This document shows, in pieces, positions 53,379 through 61,198 of a stretch of DNA of 64,000 bases. The translations under genes and the position numbers were made by a program. The notes below the pieces were generated by a model. The model made no database searches, was not told the DNA's origin, and saw only the letters and a list, made by a program, of their open reading frames with translations. The first letter of the stretch is position 1. Every line of letters starts with the position of its first letter. Source of the DNA: Mesomycoplasma conjunctivae (lineage in GTDB: Bacteria > Bacillota_I > Bacilli_A > Mycoplasmatales > Metamycoplasmataceae); NCBI RefSeq assembly GCF_000026765.1, contig NC_012806.1, positions 62,001 to 126,000 of the forward strand. The letters run 5' to 3'.

Positions 53379-54740
53379 TTATTCCTTTGCAAATTTGTTT
53401 AGAAAATCAACAATTTTATCTAAGGCAATTCTCTCTTGCTGCATACTATCACGGTATCTAATTGTGACACTATTGTCATTTAAACTATCATAGTCAAATG
53501 TGATGCAAAATGGTGTTCCAATAGCATCTTGCTGGCGGTAGCGCTTACCAATAGAGTTAGCTTCTTCAAAAATTGCACTAATTTTATTGGTTAGTAAATT
53601 TTCAAAAATTTGATAAGCTTGTGGAGATAATTTTTTAACTAAAGGTAAAACTGCCACTTTGTAAGGAGCCATTTTGTAGTTAAATTTTAGTAGGTAGCGA
53701 TCATTTTCTTCTTCATATTCAAAGGAGTTTTCTAAAATACTTAACATTAGACGATCAAGTCCGACTGAGGGCTCAATTACATGGGGAACAATTTTTTGAT
53801 TGGTAGTTAAATCAAGGTAATCCATTTTTTGTCCACTGTATTTTTGATGTGTTTGCAAATCAAAATCACCGCGGTGGGCAATACCATATAATTCTCCTCA
53901 ACCAAAACCAAAATTAAATTCATAATCAGCAGTTGCATTAGAATAGTGTGCCAATTCTGATTCTTGGTGATGTCTTAGACGAACATTGTCTGATTTTAGA
54001 CCCACTTGTTGTAAAAAATTGCCCACTTTTTCTAAATATAGTTGATAAATTTTGTTGCTATCTTGTGGGTGGCAAAAAACTTCAAGTTCCATTTGTTCAA
54101 ATTCTCGAGTACGGAAAATAAAGTTTCCAGGTGTAATTTCATTACGAAAAGCTTTTCCTATTTGTCCAACAGCAAAAGGTAATTTTGTTCTTGTAGAGCG
54201 TAGGATATTTTGAAAATTAATAAAAATTCCTTGCGCAGTTTCTGGACGTAAATAAATACTTTGTTTTTGATTTTCAACAACACCTTGTTGAGTTTCAAAA
54301 AGCAAATTAAATTGTCGAATTGGTGATCAATCAGTTTGGCAATTGTCATAAAATTTGATTTCTAAAAGCTTTGCATTTTGTTCTTCGACACTTAATTTAT
54401 CTACTTCTAAATCAGGAAAAATTTCTTCTAAGAGATGATCTACTCTATATCTTTTTTTATTAATTTTGTTTTCAACAAGTAAGTCATTGAAGTTATCCAA
54501 GTGACCAGAAGCGAATCACACTTTTGGATTTAGTAAAATTTTTGTATCTATTAAATAAGCATGTGGTTGACTATTTATAAAAAAATCTTGTCAAAAATTT
54601 TTGATATTATTAGCTAGCAAAACACCTAAATGTCCATAGTCTCATGTATTTGCTAAACCACCATAGATTTCTGATCCTTGAAAAACAAAACCAAATTGTT
54701 TTAAATGGTTAACGAAAAATTGATAATCTTTTTTTTGCAT
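53379..54740 (-). CDS. glyS: Glycyl-tRNA synthetase (alpha2 type)
   Basis: A 453-residue class II synthetase of the homodimeric type. The N-terminal [19 protein letters not shown] is diagnostic. Motif 2 is seen in [23 protein letters not shown] and motif 3 in [15 protein letters not shown]. The anticodon-binding domain covers the last 110 residues. UGA Trp codons occur at about residues 34, 46, 71 and 134. Some 17 nt separate it from the ffh stop. Confidence 0.96.
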
Positions 54741-54757
54741 AATCACCTAATATTATG

Positions 54758-56083
54758 TTATTTTTCAAAAAAACCTTCAAAAGTGTTATTTTTTCCGGAA
54801 AAATCCTTAATTTTTTTTGACATTGCCTCAAATTCATTAAGCATTCTGTTAAATTCAGAACTTGAGCGTCCTGAACCTTTAATAATACGATTTTTTCTAC
54901 TAGATTGCTTTAAAAGTTTAGGTTTTTTGCGCTCTTCAAGTGTCATTGAGGAAATTAAAATTTCATATAGTTTAATTTTAGATTCGGCATTGCTAATTTG
55001 TTGATCATTGATTTTACCAGCCATTCCTGGAATCATTTTGATGATTTTGCTGAATTTGCCCATTTTTCTAATTTGGTACAAACTATTTAATAAATCATCT
55101 AGATTAAAATTTCCAGATAGCATTCTTTTTCCTAATTTTTCAGCCTGTTTGTGATCAATATTTTGCTCGGCTTGTTCTATAAAAGAGAGAACATCTCCCA
55201 TTCCCAAAATTCGATCAGCAATTCTATTTGGGTGAAAAATTTCAAGGGAACTAATTTTTTCTCCACTACCAATAAAATTAATTGGAATTTTGAGCAAGTG
55301 AGTTATTGAAAGTGCTGAACCTCCACGAGCATCAGAATCTAATTTGGTAATAATAGCCCCGTTTAATTTAATTCTGTCGTTAAAAACTTGTGCTACATTA
55401 ATGACATCTTGTCCTGAAAGAGCATCTGTTACAAATAGAATTTGATCAGGATGGATAATTTTTTTTAGATCTACTAGTTCATCCATAAGAGGCTCGTCAA
55501 TAGCAAGTCTTCCAGCTGTATCAAAAATTATAAGGTCAAAATCATTGTCCTGTGCATATTGGATAGCATTTTTTGCAATTTCTTGTGGAGTTGCATCTTG
55601 ACTAAATACCTCAATACCAATTTGTTTTCCTAATTGCTTTAACTGTTCAATTGCGGCTGGGCGATAGATATCACAGGCTACCAACAACGGTTTTTGAGAG
55701 TGTTTTTTGTTTTTAGCAAATAAGGATAATTTAGCCGCGGTAGTAGTTTTTCCTGAACCTTGGAGACCAACTAATATTATTTTGCTTAAGGGTTTTTTGA
55801 AAATTACCTGTTGACTATTGTTACCTAAAATTTTTACTAAATTTTGATGCAAAATTTTGATAAATTGCTGTTGTGGATTTAATTTTCCTGTTAATCCCTG
55901 CTCAATAACTTGTTTTTTTACATCAGAAATAAATGCTTTTACAACTAATAAGTTAACATCGGCTTCTAAAAGTGCAAACTTAATATCACGAATAATAGAA
56001 GTTAAATCATCTTCACTAATCACTGTTGATTTTTGCATTTTTGTTAATGATTTTTGTAATCTACCACTTAAAAAATCTAGCAT
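54758..56083 (-). CDS. ffh: Signal recognition particle protein Ffh
   Basis: Ffh (441 residues) is the SRP54 GTPase that delivers membrane-protein ribosomes to the translocon. The N domain is followed by the G domain with G1 GLQGSGKTTTAAKLSLF, DIYRPAAIEQL, G3 DTAGRLAIDEPL, and G4 TKLDSDARGGSALS. The C-terminal M domain is Met-rich and includes MGDVLSFIEQAEQ, GKFSKIIKMIPGM and the SGRSSSEFNRMLNEF RNA-binding helix. Complete, with no UGA needed. Confidence 0.97.
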   Translation of the reverse strand: MLDFLSGRLQKSLTKMQKSTVISEDDLTSIIRDIKFALLEADVNLLVVKAFISDVKKQVIEQGLTGKLNPQQQFIKILHQNLVKILGNNSQQVIFKKPLSKIILVGLQGSGKTTTAAKLSLFAKNKKHSQKPLLVACDIYRPAAIEQLKQLGKQIGIEVFSQDATPQEIAKNAIQYAQDNDFDLIIFDTAGRLAIDEPLMDELVDLKKIIHPDQILFVTDALSGQDVINVAQVFNDRIKLNGAIITKLDSDARGGSALSITHLLKIPINFIGSGEKISSLEIFHPNRIADRILGMGDVLSFIEQAEQNIDHKQAEKLGKRMLSGNFNLDDLLNSLYQIRKMGKFSKIIKMIPGMAGKINDQQISNAESKIKLYEILISSMTLEERKKPKLLKQSSRKNRIIKGSGRSSSEFNRMLNEFEAMSKKIKDFSGKNNTFEGFFEK

Positions 56084-56091
56084 ATTAATAG

Positions 56092-56118
56092 AAAATTTCC
56101 CTCAAGAGGGAAAGTTTT
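56092..56118 (-). terminator. Hairpin between tsf and ffh
   Basis: TTTCCCTC and GAGGGAAA pair across a 2-nt spacer (56096-56113), flanked by A and T runs. In the minus-strand direction it is followed by four T. It may end the rpsB-tsf transcript or reduce read-through into ffh. Confidence 0.65.
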
Positions 56119-56140
56119 ATCCTTTTATAAATTTTAAAAA

Positions 56141-57040
56141 TTAATTTTGTTTTGCTTTTGCAATTTGTGCTTGAACTTCTTGTGAAAAGTCAACTGTTTC
56201 TTTTTCAATACCTTCACCTACTTCAAAGCGCACAACTTTTATTAATTTAGCACCATTATTTTGTAAATATTTTGAAACTGAAATAGCACTATCCATAGCA
56301 AAATCTTGATATTCAAGTACAAATTTTGATAATTCTTTGCTAATCATACCTTTTAAAATATTAGCTTTAATGTTTTCAGGTTTTCCTTCTAATACTTTAG
56401 AGCTTGCAAATTCTTGTTGAATTTTACTCATTTTTTCAGCTGGAACATCAGATTCAAAAATGTAATCTGGATTTAATGCAGCGGTGTGCATAGAAATATT
56501 TTTAGCAACCTCTTCACTACCACCTTTGATAATTGTGATTGTTGCAATTTGGCCATTAGAGTGAACGTATAAACCTGCATTTTCTCCAGCGCTAATATTT
56601 GTTTTGATTGCTCTTCTTAAATTAATTTTTTCACCAATTGTTGCTGTAGCGTCAGTTACTAGTTCACTAATAGTTTTACCTGATTTTGTCTTTACTTGTA
56701 GCGCTTGTTCAAAACTATCAAATGGTTGCTCTAATAGTGTTGTTGCAATAGTGTTTTTTAAATCAATAAAATTTTGGTTTTTAGCTACAAAATCTGTTTC
56801 AGAATTTAATTCAAAAATTACGATATTTTCTTCATTTTTAATTGCAGAAACAAGTCCTTCAGCAGCAATTCTATTTGCTTTTTTAAGAGCTTTAGCTTTT
56901 CCATTTTCTTGTAATCAAACTACTGCTTTGTCTAAATCATAATCAGTATTTTCTAAAGCTTGTTTGCAATCTACAAAAGGAGCATCTGAAATTTCTCTTA
57001 ATTTTTTAATCTTTAATAAAATTTCTTCTTTTTTTACCAT
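56141..57040 (-). CDS. tsf: Elongation factor Ts
   Basis: EF-Ts (299 residues) regenerates EF-Tu-GTP. The UBA-like N-terminal domain reads LREISDAPFVDCKQALE, followed by the core NSETDFVAKN (the TDFV motif that contacts EF-Tu) and MHTAALNPDYI. A UGA Trp is near residue 43. It lies 12 nt after the rpsB stop, in the standard rpsB-tsf order. Confidence 0.97.
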
Positions 57041-57052
57041 TATTTCTCCTTA

Positions 57053-57997
57053 TTACTCTTCGTTTTCTGTTGTTTTTTCAGTTTTTAAACTACTATTTTT
57101 TTGAATATTAACTTTTGTGCTTTTTTCAAAACTTGTTTTTTTGAATCTAAGTTGTTTTTGTTCACGTTCTGGATCTTCAGGTAGGATCACCTTGTCATCA
57201 CTTTGATAAGCAAAAATTTGTTTTCCACCCTTTGCAACTGCGATAGCATCTGCTAAAATGGTAAAAATTAATGTAAGTGATTTAGTGGAATCATCGTTTG
57301 CTGGAATTCCAAAATCAACTAAAGCAGGATCTGTGTTAGTATCAATGATACCAATAATTTTAATTCCTTTTTTTCTTGCCTCTTTAACAGCTATTATATC
57401 TTTATTAGGATCAGCCACAAGCATAACAAGTGAATTAATACTATTTTCTTTTAAATTACGAATACCATTTAGGTTTTTTTGCAATTTAGCAAGAGTTTTG
57501 TGTTTTAAAAGACCTTCTTTTTTAGTATATCCTTCAAAGTTTCTCTCAGCTTGTTTTTCTAATTCTTCCATAGTTTTTAGTCTTGATAAAATAGTTCTAC
57601 TATTTGTGATAGTACCACCAAGTCAACGATCTGAAACATATATTGAATTAGTTCTAATTGCTTGTTCTTCAATAACTTTTTTAGCTTGTTTTTTTGTCCC
57701 AACAAATAGGAAGGTTGCTCCTTTTTGAGCAAATTTATTAACTAATTTATATGCAATTTCAAGTATTTTTTGGGTTTTTAGCACATCAATAATGTGTGTT
57801 TCATTTCTTTTACGTTTAAGAATGTAAGGTGCCATTTTTGGATGTCATTGTGATGATTTGTGACCAAAATAAGCACCAGCTTCTAGTAATTTTTGCTTGG
57901 AAACAATTGGTGTTTCGGTTGCAACTTCCTTTTTAGCATCTAATTTGTCTTTTTCATCAATAGTTGTTGTATTTTCTGTTGTAAGTGATAAATTCAT
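57053..57997 (-). CDS. rpsB: 30S ribosomal protein S2
   Basis: S2 (314 residues) is longer than the E. coli protein because of an N-terminal extension of about 33 residues and a Lys/Thr/Glu-rich C-terminal tail of about 45 residues. The core has [45 protein letters not shown], and [20 protein letters not shown]. The ATG at 57997 is preceded by AAAGGAAAT. The leader is unusually structured. Confidence 0.96.
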
Positions 57998-58130
57998 ATT
58001 TTTTAATTTCCTTTAGTTTGTTAAATTTCTTTTAAAATTTCGAACAGCTAGCACTTTAAAAGCACACCCAACTGAATCCATTTTAAAAATTTTTAATAAT
58101 TATTTTTTACGCTACAAATTTGTATAAAAA
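57998..58130 (-). promoter_or_regulatory. Possible structured leader of rpsB-tsf
   Basis: The 130-nt region upstream of rpsB contains a GC-richer block at about 58030-58080 (minus strand GATTCAGTTGGGTGTGC, then AAAGTGCTAGCTGTTCG), unlike the AT-rich spacers elsewhere. Possible pairings such as GTGC/GCAC-like segments suggest an RNA element, perhaps autoregulation by S2. No Rfam family is assigned. Confidence 0.3.
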
Positions 58131-58175
58131 TTTTACTAAAAAATTGTAAAAAAACAATATATTTGTGCATAAAAA

Positions 58176-58661
58176 TTAAACCATCGAGCCAATGTGTTCA
58201 ACAAAATCGATAATTCCAGGATATGTTAGGATAACCTCTATACCATTTTTCTTTAAAAAATCAACGGAAATAGATTTTTCTGTTTTATCAAATTTGCTAA
58301 TATCTAAAATAAAAAATTGTTCATATTGCTTGAAAAAAATGATAAAAAAAGCACAACCTTTATGTTTTCTAATTTGTTCTAAATACTGAATTTGATGATC
58401 AGGAATTTGTTTAATATTGAGTAAATTTTCATTGGTACTTTTAGCTTCAAAAGCAACAAAAATTCCATTATAAATTCCATAGTAATCAACAGTAGATTTT
58501 TTTAAAACCATTCCTTTTTTAACTGATAAATCTTTTCCTATTTTTTTAAAACTGATATCAAGATTTTTTTTGTGAAAAATAGCCACACCATTTCTGTTGT
58601 AAAAATCAATTGTATTGTTAATAATTGTCTCAAGAATCATTCCTCTATTTTTGTGGTTCAT
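58176..58661 (-). CDS. recU: Holliday junction resolvase RecU
   Basis: RecU (161 residues) cuts four-way junctions in recombination and repair. Marks are NRGMILETIINNT (a helix with catalytic Glu), STVDYYGIYNGIFVAFEAKS with the Asp and the Glu-x-Lys of the nuclease site, and HQIQYLEQIRKHKGCAFFII. All Trp-free and open in the standard code. It is divergent from acpS and has no adjacent pbp gene, as expected in a wall-less bacterium. Confidence 0.93.
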   Translation of the reverse strand: MNHKNRGMILETIINNTIDFYNRNGVAIFHKKNLDISFKKIGKDLSVKKGMVLKKSTVDYYGIYNGIFVAFEAKSTNENLLNIKQIPDHQIQYLEQIRKHKGCAFFIIFFKQYEQFFILDISKFDKTEKSISVDFLKKNGIEVILTYPGIIDFVEHIGSMV

Positions 58662-58766
58662 ATATATAATTAGACTTTGTTTAAAAAATGTATAAAAATG
58701 AAGACAAAAATAGCAAAAAAAGTAGATTTTTCTTGTTTTGGTTACCTTAAATATTAAAAATTTTAT

Positions 58767-58772
58767 TATAAT
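58767..58772 (+). promoter_or_regulatory. Candidate -10 box of acpS, leaderless transcript
   Basis: TATAAT ends 8 nt before the acpS ATG at 58781. A start 6-8 nt downstream would fall at or within 2 nt of the ATG, and no ribosome-binding site lies upstream. Confidence 0.5.
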
Positions 58773-58780
58773 ATTATTAA

Positions 58781-59107
58781 ATGATAGGAATAGATATTAC
58801 TTCAATTGCAAGATTTAAAAAAAACTATAATGTCTTTGCAGATAAAATTTTACACAAAAATGAACAAGAAAAATTTGCACAATTACAAGATGACGATTTA
58901 AGAGCAAAATTTTTAGCAACAAGGTGAGCAATCAAAGAAGCATTATATAAAGTAGACAATCAATTTTCACATTTTAATCTAGTAAATATTCAAAAAAAAG
59001 GTTTAAAATATATACTCATTGATGAACAAGGTGAGCCAAACTTGCATTTTGATATCTCTACTTCTAGTGAATCTGATTTTTTAATAGCTATTGTCCAAGG
59101 AGTCTAA
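58781..59107 (+). CDS. acpS: Holo-[acyl-carrier-protein] synthase
   Basis: A 108-residue phosphopantetheinyl transferase that activates acyl carrier protein with CoA-derived phosphopantetheine. The metal-binding start MIGIDITSIARFKK and the WAIKEALYK block (Trp is UGA) are present. It is about 10-15 residues shorter than usual. It begins the acpS-plsC-scpA-scpB operon, 3 nt before plsC, which fits lipid synthesis. There is no Shine-Dalgarno. Confidence 0.93.
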
Positions 59108-59110
59108 CTA

Positions 59111-59863
59111 ATGTTAATAAAAATAAAACTAGCACTTTTGAGTCCGATTTGACTTTGAAGAATTCGCAAGGTAAGAAGTCTTTGGAAAAAAGTAAAAACA
59201 GGTAAAAAAGATATTACACCACAATATCGTAATGATTTAATTTTGTTTTATGCCAAGCGACTTTTGAAAACTTTTAATACTAATATTAAAGTGGTTGGTA
59301 AAGAAAATTTATTGAAAAATCCAAGCTTAATTGTCGCCAATCACAAATCTGTTGCTGATCCTTTTTTGCTTTTTTATGCTTTAGAAAATAAAGAAAAAAC
59401 TCAAGATGAGGTCAACCCTATTTTGACTTTTGTTGCTAAAAAAGAGCTAAGCAAATCTCGAATTAATAAGTGAATTTTGGGCTCTATTGACACCTTTTTT
59501 ATTGATCGCCAAAAAATTCGCCAGGCTCTTAAAACCATGGATGAGTTTGGAAGATTTGTACGCGAAAATCGCACTACCGGTGTTATTTTTCCTGAAGGAA
59601 CAAGAGTTCAAGAATCTCATATTGGCGAATTTAAAGCAGGTGCTTTTCAAGTAGCTAAACAATTTTCACTACCTATTATTCCCATTACTATTAATAATTC
59701 ACAAGATGTTTTTAATACCAAAAGAACTAAAAAAATTGATGTAGAAATCATCATTCACAAACCAATTAAATCACTACAAGTCAGCTCACAAAATATTCAA
59801 GCTTTGGCTAAACAAACGCAGTCAATAATTGCAAAATACTATAAAAATTTTGGTGATAAATAA
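59111..59863 (+). CDS. plsC: 1-acylglycerol-3-phosphate O-acyltransferase
   Basis: PlsC (250 residues) adds the second acyl chain to lysophosphatidic acid. The N-terminal hydrophobic/basic segment can sit in the membrane surface. The acyltransferase motif NHKSVADPF (HX4D), the glycerol-phosphate site IFPEGTRVQ, and the later LPIIPITI strand are clear. UGA Trp occur at about residues 14 and 16, and near residue 121. Confidence 0.95.
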
Positions 59864-59865
59864 TA

Positions 59866-60609
59866 ATGTTAGAAAAAGATATAGAGTTTAAATTTCAAAA
59901 TTTTAGTGGTCCATTAGAATTACTTTTAGATCTTGTTCGTAGTAAAAATGTAGACATTATGGATGTTGATTTAGTTGATCTTGCTAATCAATATGTTGCC
60001 ATAATTGAACACGTTAAGAACAAAAATATTCACATCGCTAGTGAATATTTAGTTATGGCGGCCACACTAATTCACATTAAAGCAAAGATGTTGTTACAAG
60101 TCGACAATAAAGAAGTTGATGTAGAATTAGAAGAAGATAAAGCACAAATTTTAGCACTACTTTCTGAATATCAACAAATTAAAAATATTGCTCTTATGCT
60201 CAAGGAACAATTAGAACATCGTAATAATTATTTTGAAAAAAATGTTAGTGACTACCAAGAATTTAAACGTCCTTTAGTTCAAGATAAATTAGATGGTCAC
60301 TCTTCGCTTGTTAAACTTTTAGAAATTATTAAACTAATGTTTGACCGAACACGGGCACAGAAAAAAATTATGATTAAAACTGATGAAGTTTTTGTTAGCC
60401 CTGATCAACAAAATCTCTATGTAATGGAGTTGCTAAAAAATAATGAGCAGCTAGAATTTGACCAAGTTTTTGCCCTGCCTTCGCTTAAGCATTTTTCAAT
60501 TACATTAATTGCTGTCTTGGAAATGGCAAAAAAAAGAATTTTATATTTAGAACAAGCAAGACAATTTGCTGATATTAAAATTTATCGAGGAACACAAGAT
60601 GAAGAATAG
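59866..60609 (+). CDS. scpA: Segregation and condensation protein A
   Basis: ScpA (247 residues) is the kleisin that bridges the SMC heads in chromosome condensation. The start FQNFSGPLELLLDLVRSKNV is diagnostic, followed by the ITHIAS-like IHIASEYLVMAATLIHIKAKMLL helix (a typical SMC-neck binder). The C-terminal winged helix includes FDRTRAQKK and SLKHFSITLIAVLEMAK. It begins 2 nt after plsC and overlaps scpB by 11 nt. Confidence 0.95.
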   Translation: MLEKDIEFKFQNFSGPLELLLDLVRSKNVDIMDVDLVDLANQYVAIIEHVKNKNIHIASEYLVMAATLIHIKAKMLLQVDNKEVDVELEEDKAQILALLSEYQQIKNIALMLKEQLEHRNNYFEKNVSDYQEFKRPLVQDKLDGHSSLVKLLEIIKLMFDRTRAQKKIMIKTDEVFVSPDQQNLYVMELLKNNEQLEFDQVFALPSLKHFSITLIAVLEMAKKRILYLEQARQFADIKIYRGTQDEE

Positions 60610-61195
60610 AATCATTGAAGCTATTATGTATGTTCAAGGTGAAAAAGGTCTTTCATCAGAACAGTTACAAAATACACTTAAATTAGACAAAATTAATGAA
60701 GCTAGAAAAATGCTAAAAGACTTTGCAATCCGCTTTAATAAAGAACACAGAGGCTTAACAGTAATTGAATTTAATGATGTTTTTAAGTTTGTTACTAGTA
60801 AAGATTTAAAACCTTTTTTAATTGAATTTGTAAGCAATGAAAGAAAGTATAAATTAACTAATTCAGCAATAGAAGTAGCCGCTATTGTAGCTTATAAACA
60901 ACCAGTGACTAGATCTATGATTAATCAAATTCGTGGCGGAATTAATTCTGATTATATTGTAGGTTCTTTGTTAGCTAAAGGCGTTATTGAAGAAGTAGGA
61001 ACAGCATCTACTCCAGGAAATCCAACTTTATATGGTGTTACAAACAGATTTTTTGATTATTTTAAATTAAGATCTATTAAAGATTTACCTAAATTTAAAG
61101 AATTTGAATTTCACAAAAGCGAATCAGAAATTGAACAGACTGAAGAACAAGGTTTTGACCTTTTTGGTTCACAAAGGGAGTTTGAAGAAGAATAA
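60599..61195 (+). CDS. scpB: Segregation and condensation protein B
   Basis: ScpB (198 residues) binds ScpA as a dimer through winged-helix domains. IIEAIMYVQGEKGLSSEQL starts the first, and LTNSAIEVAAIVAYKQPVTR plus GNPTLYGVTNRFFDYF mark the second. The C-terminus is acidic. ATG 60599 has CGAGG 9 nt upstream and lies within scpA. An upstream in-frame start at 60566 is less likely. Confidence 0.95.
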   Translation: MKNRIIEAIMYVQGEKGLSSEQLQNTLKLDKINEARKMLKDFAIRFNKEHRGLTVIEFNDVFKFVTSKDLKPFLIEFVSNERKYKLTNSAIEVAAIVAYKQPVTRSMINQIRGGINSDYIVGSLLAKGVIEEVGTASTPGNPTLYGVTNRFFDYFKLRSIKDLPKFKEFEFHKSESEIEQTEEQGFDLFGSQREFEEE

Positions 61196-61198
61196 TTT

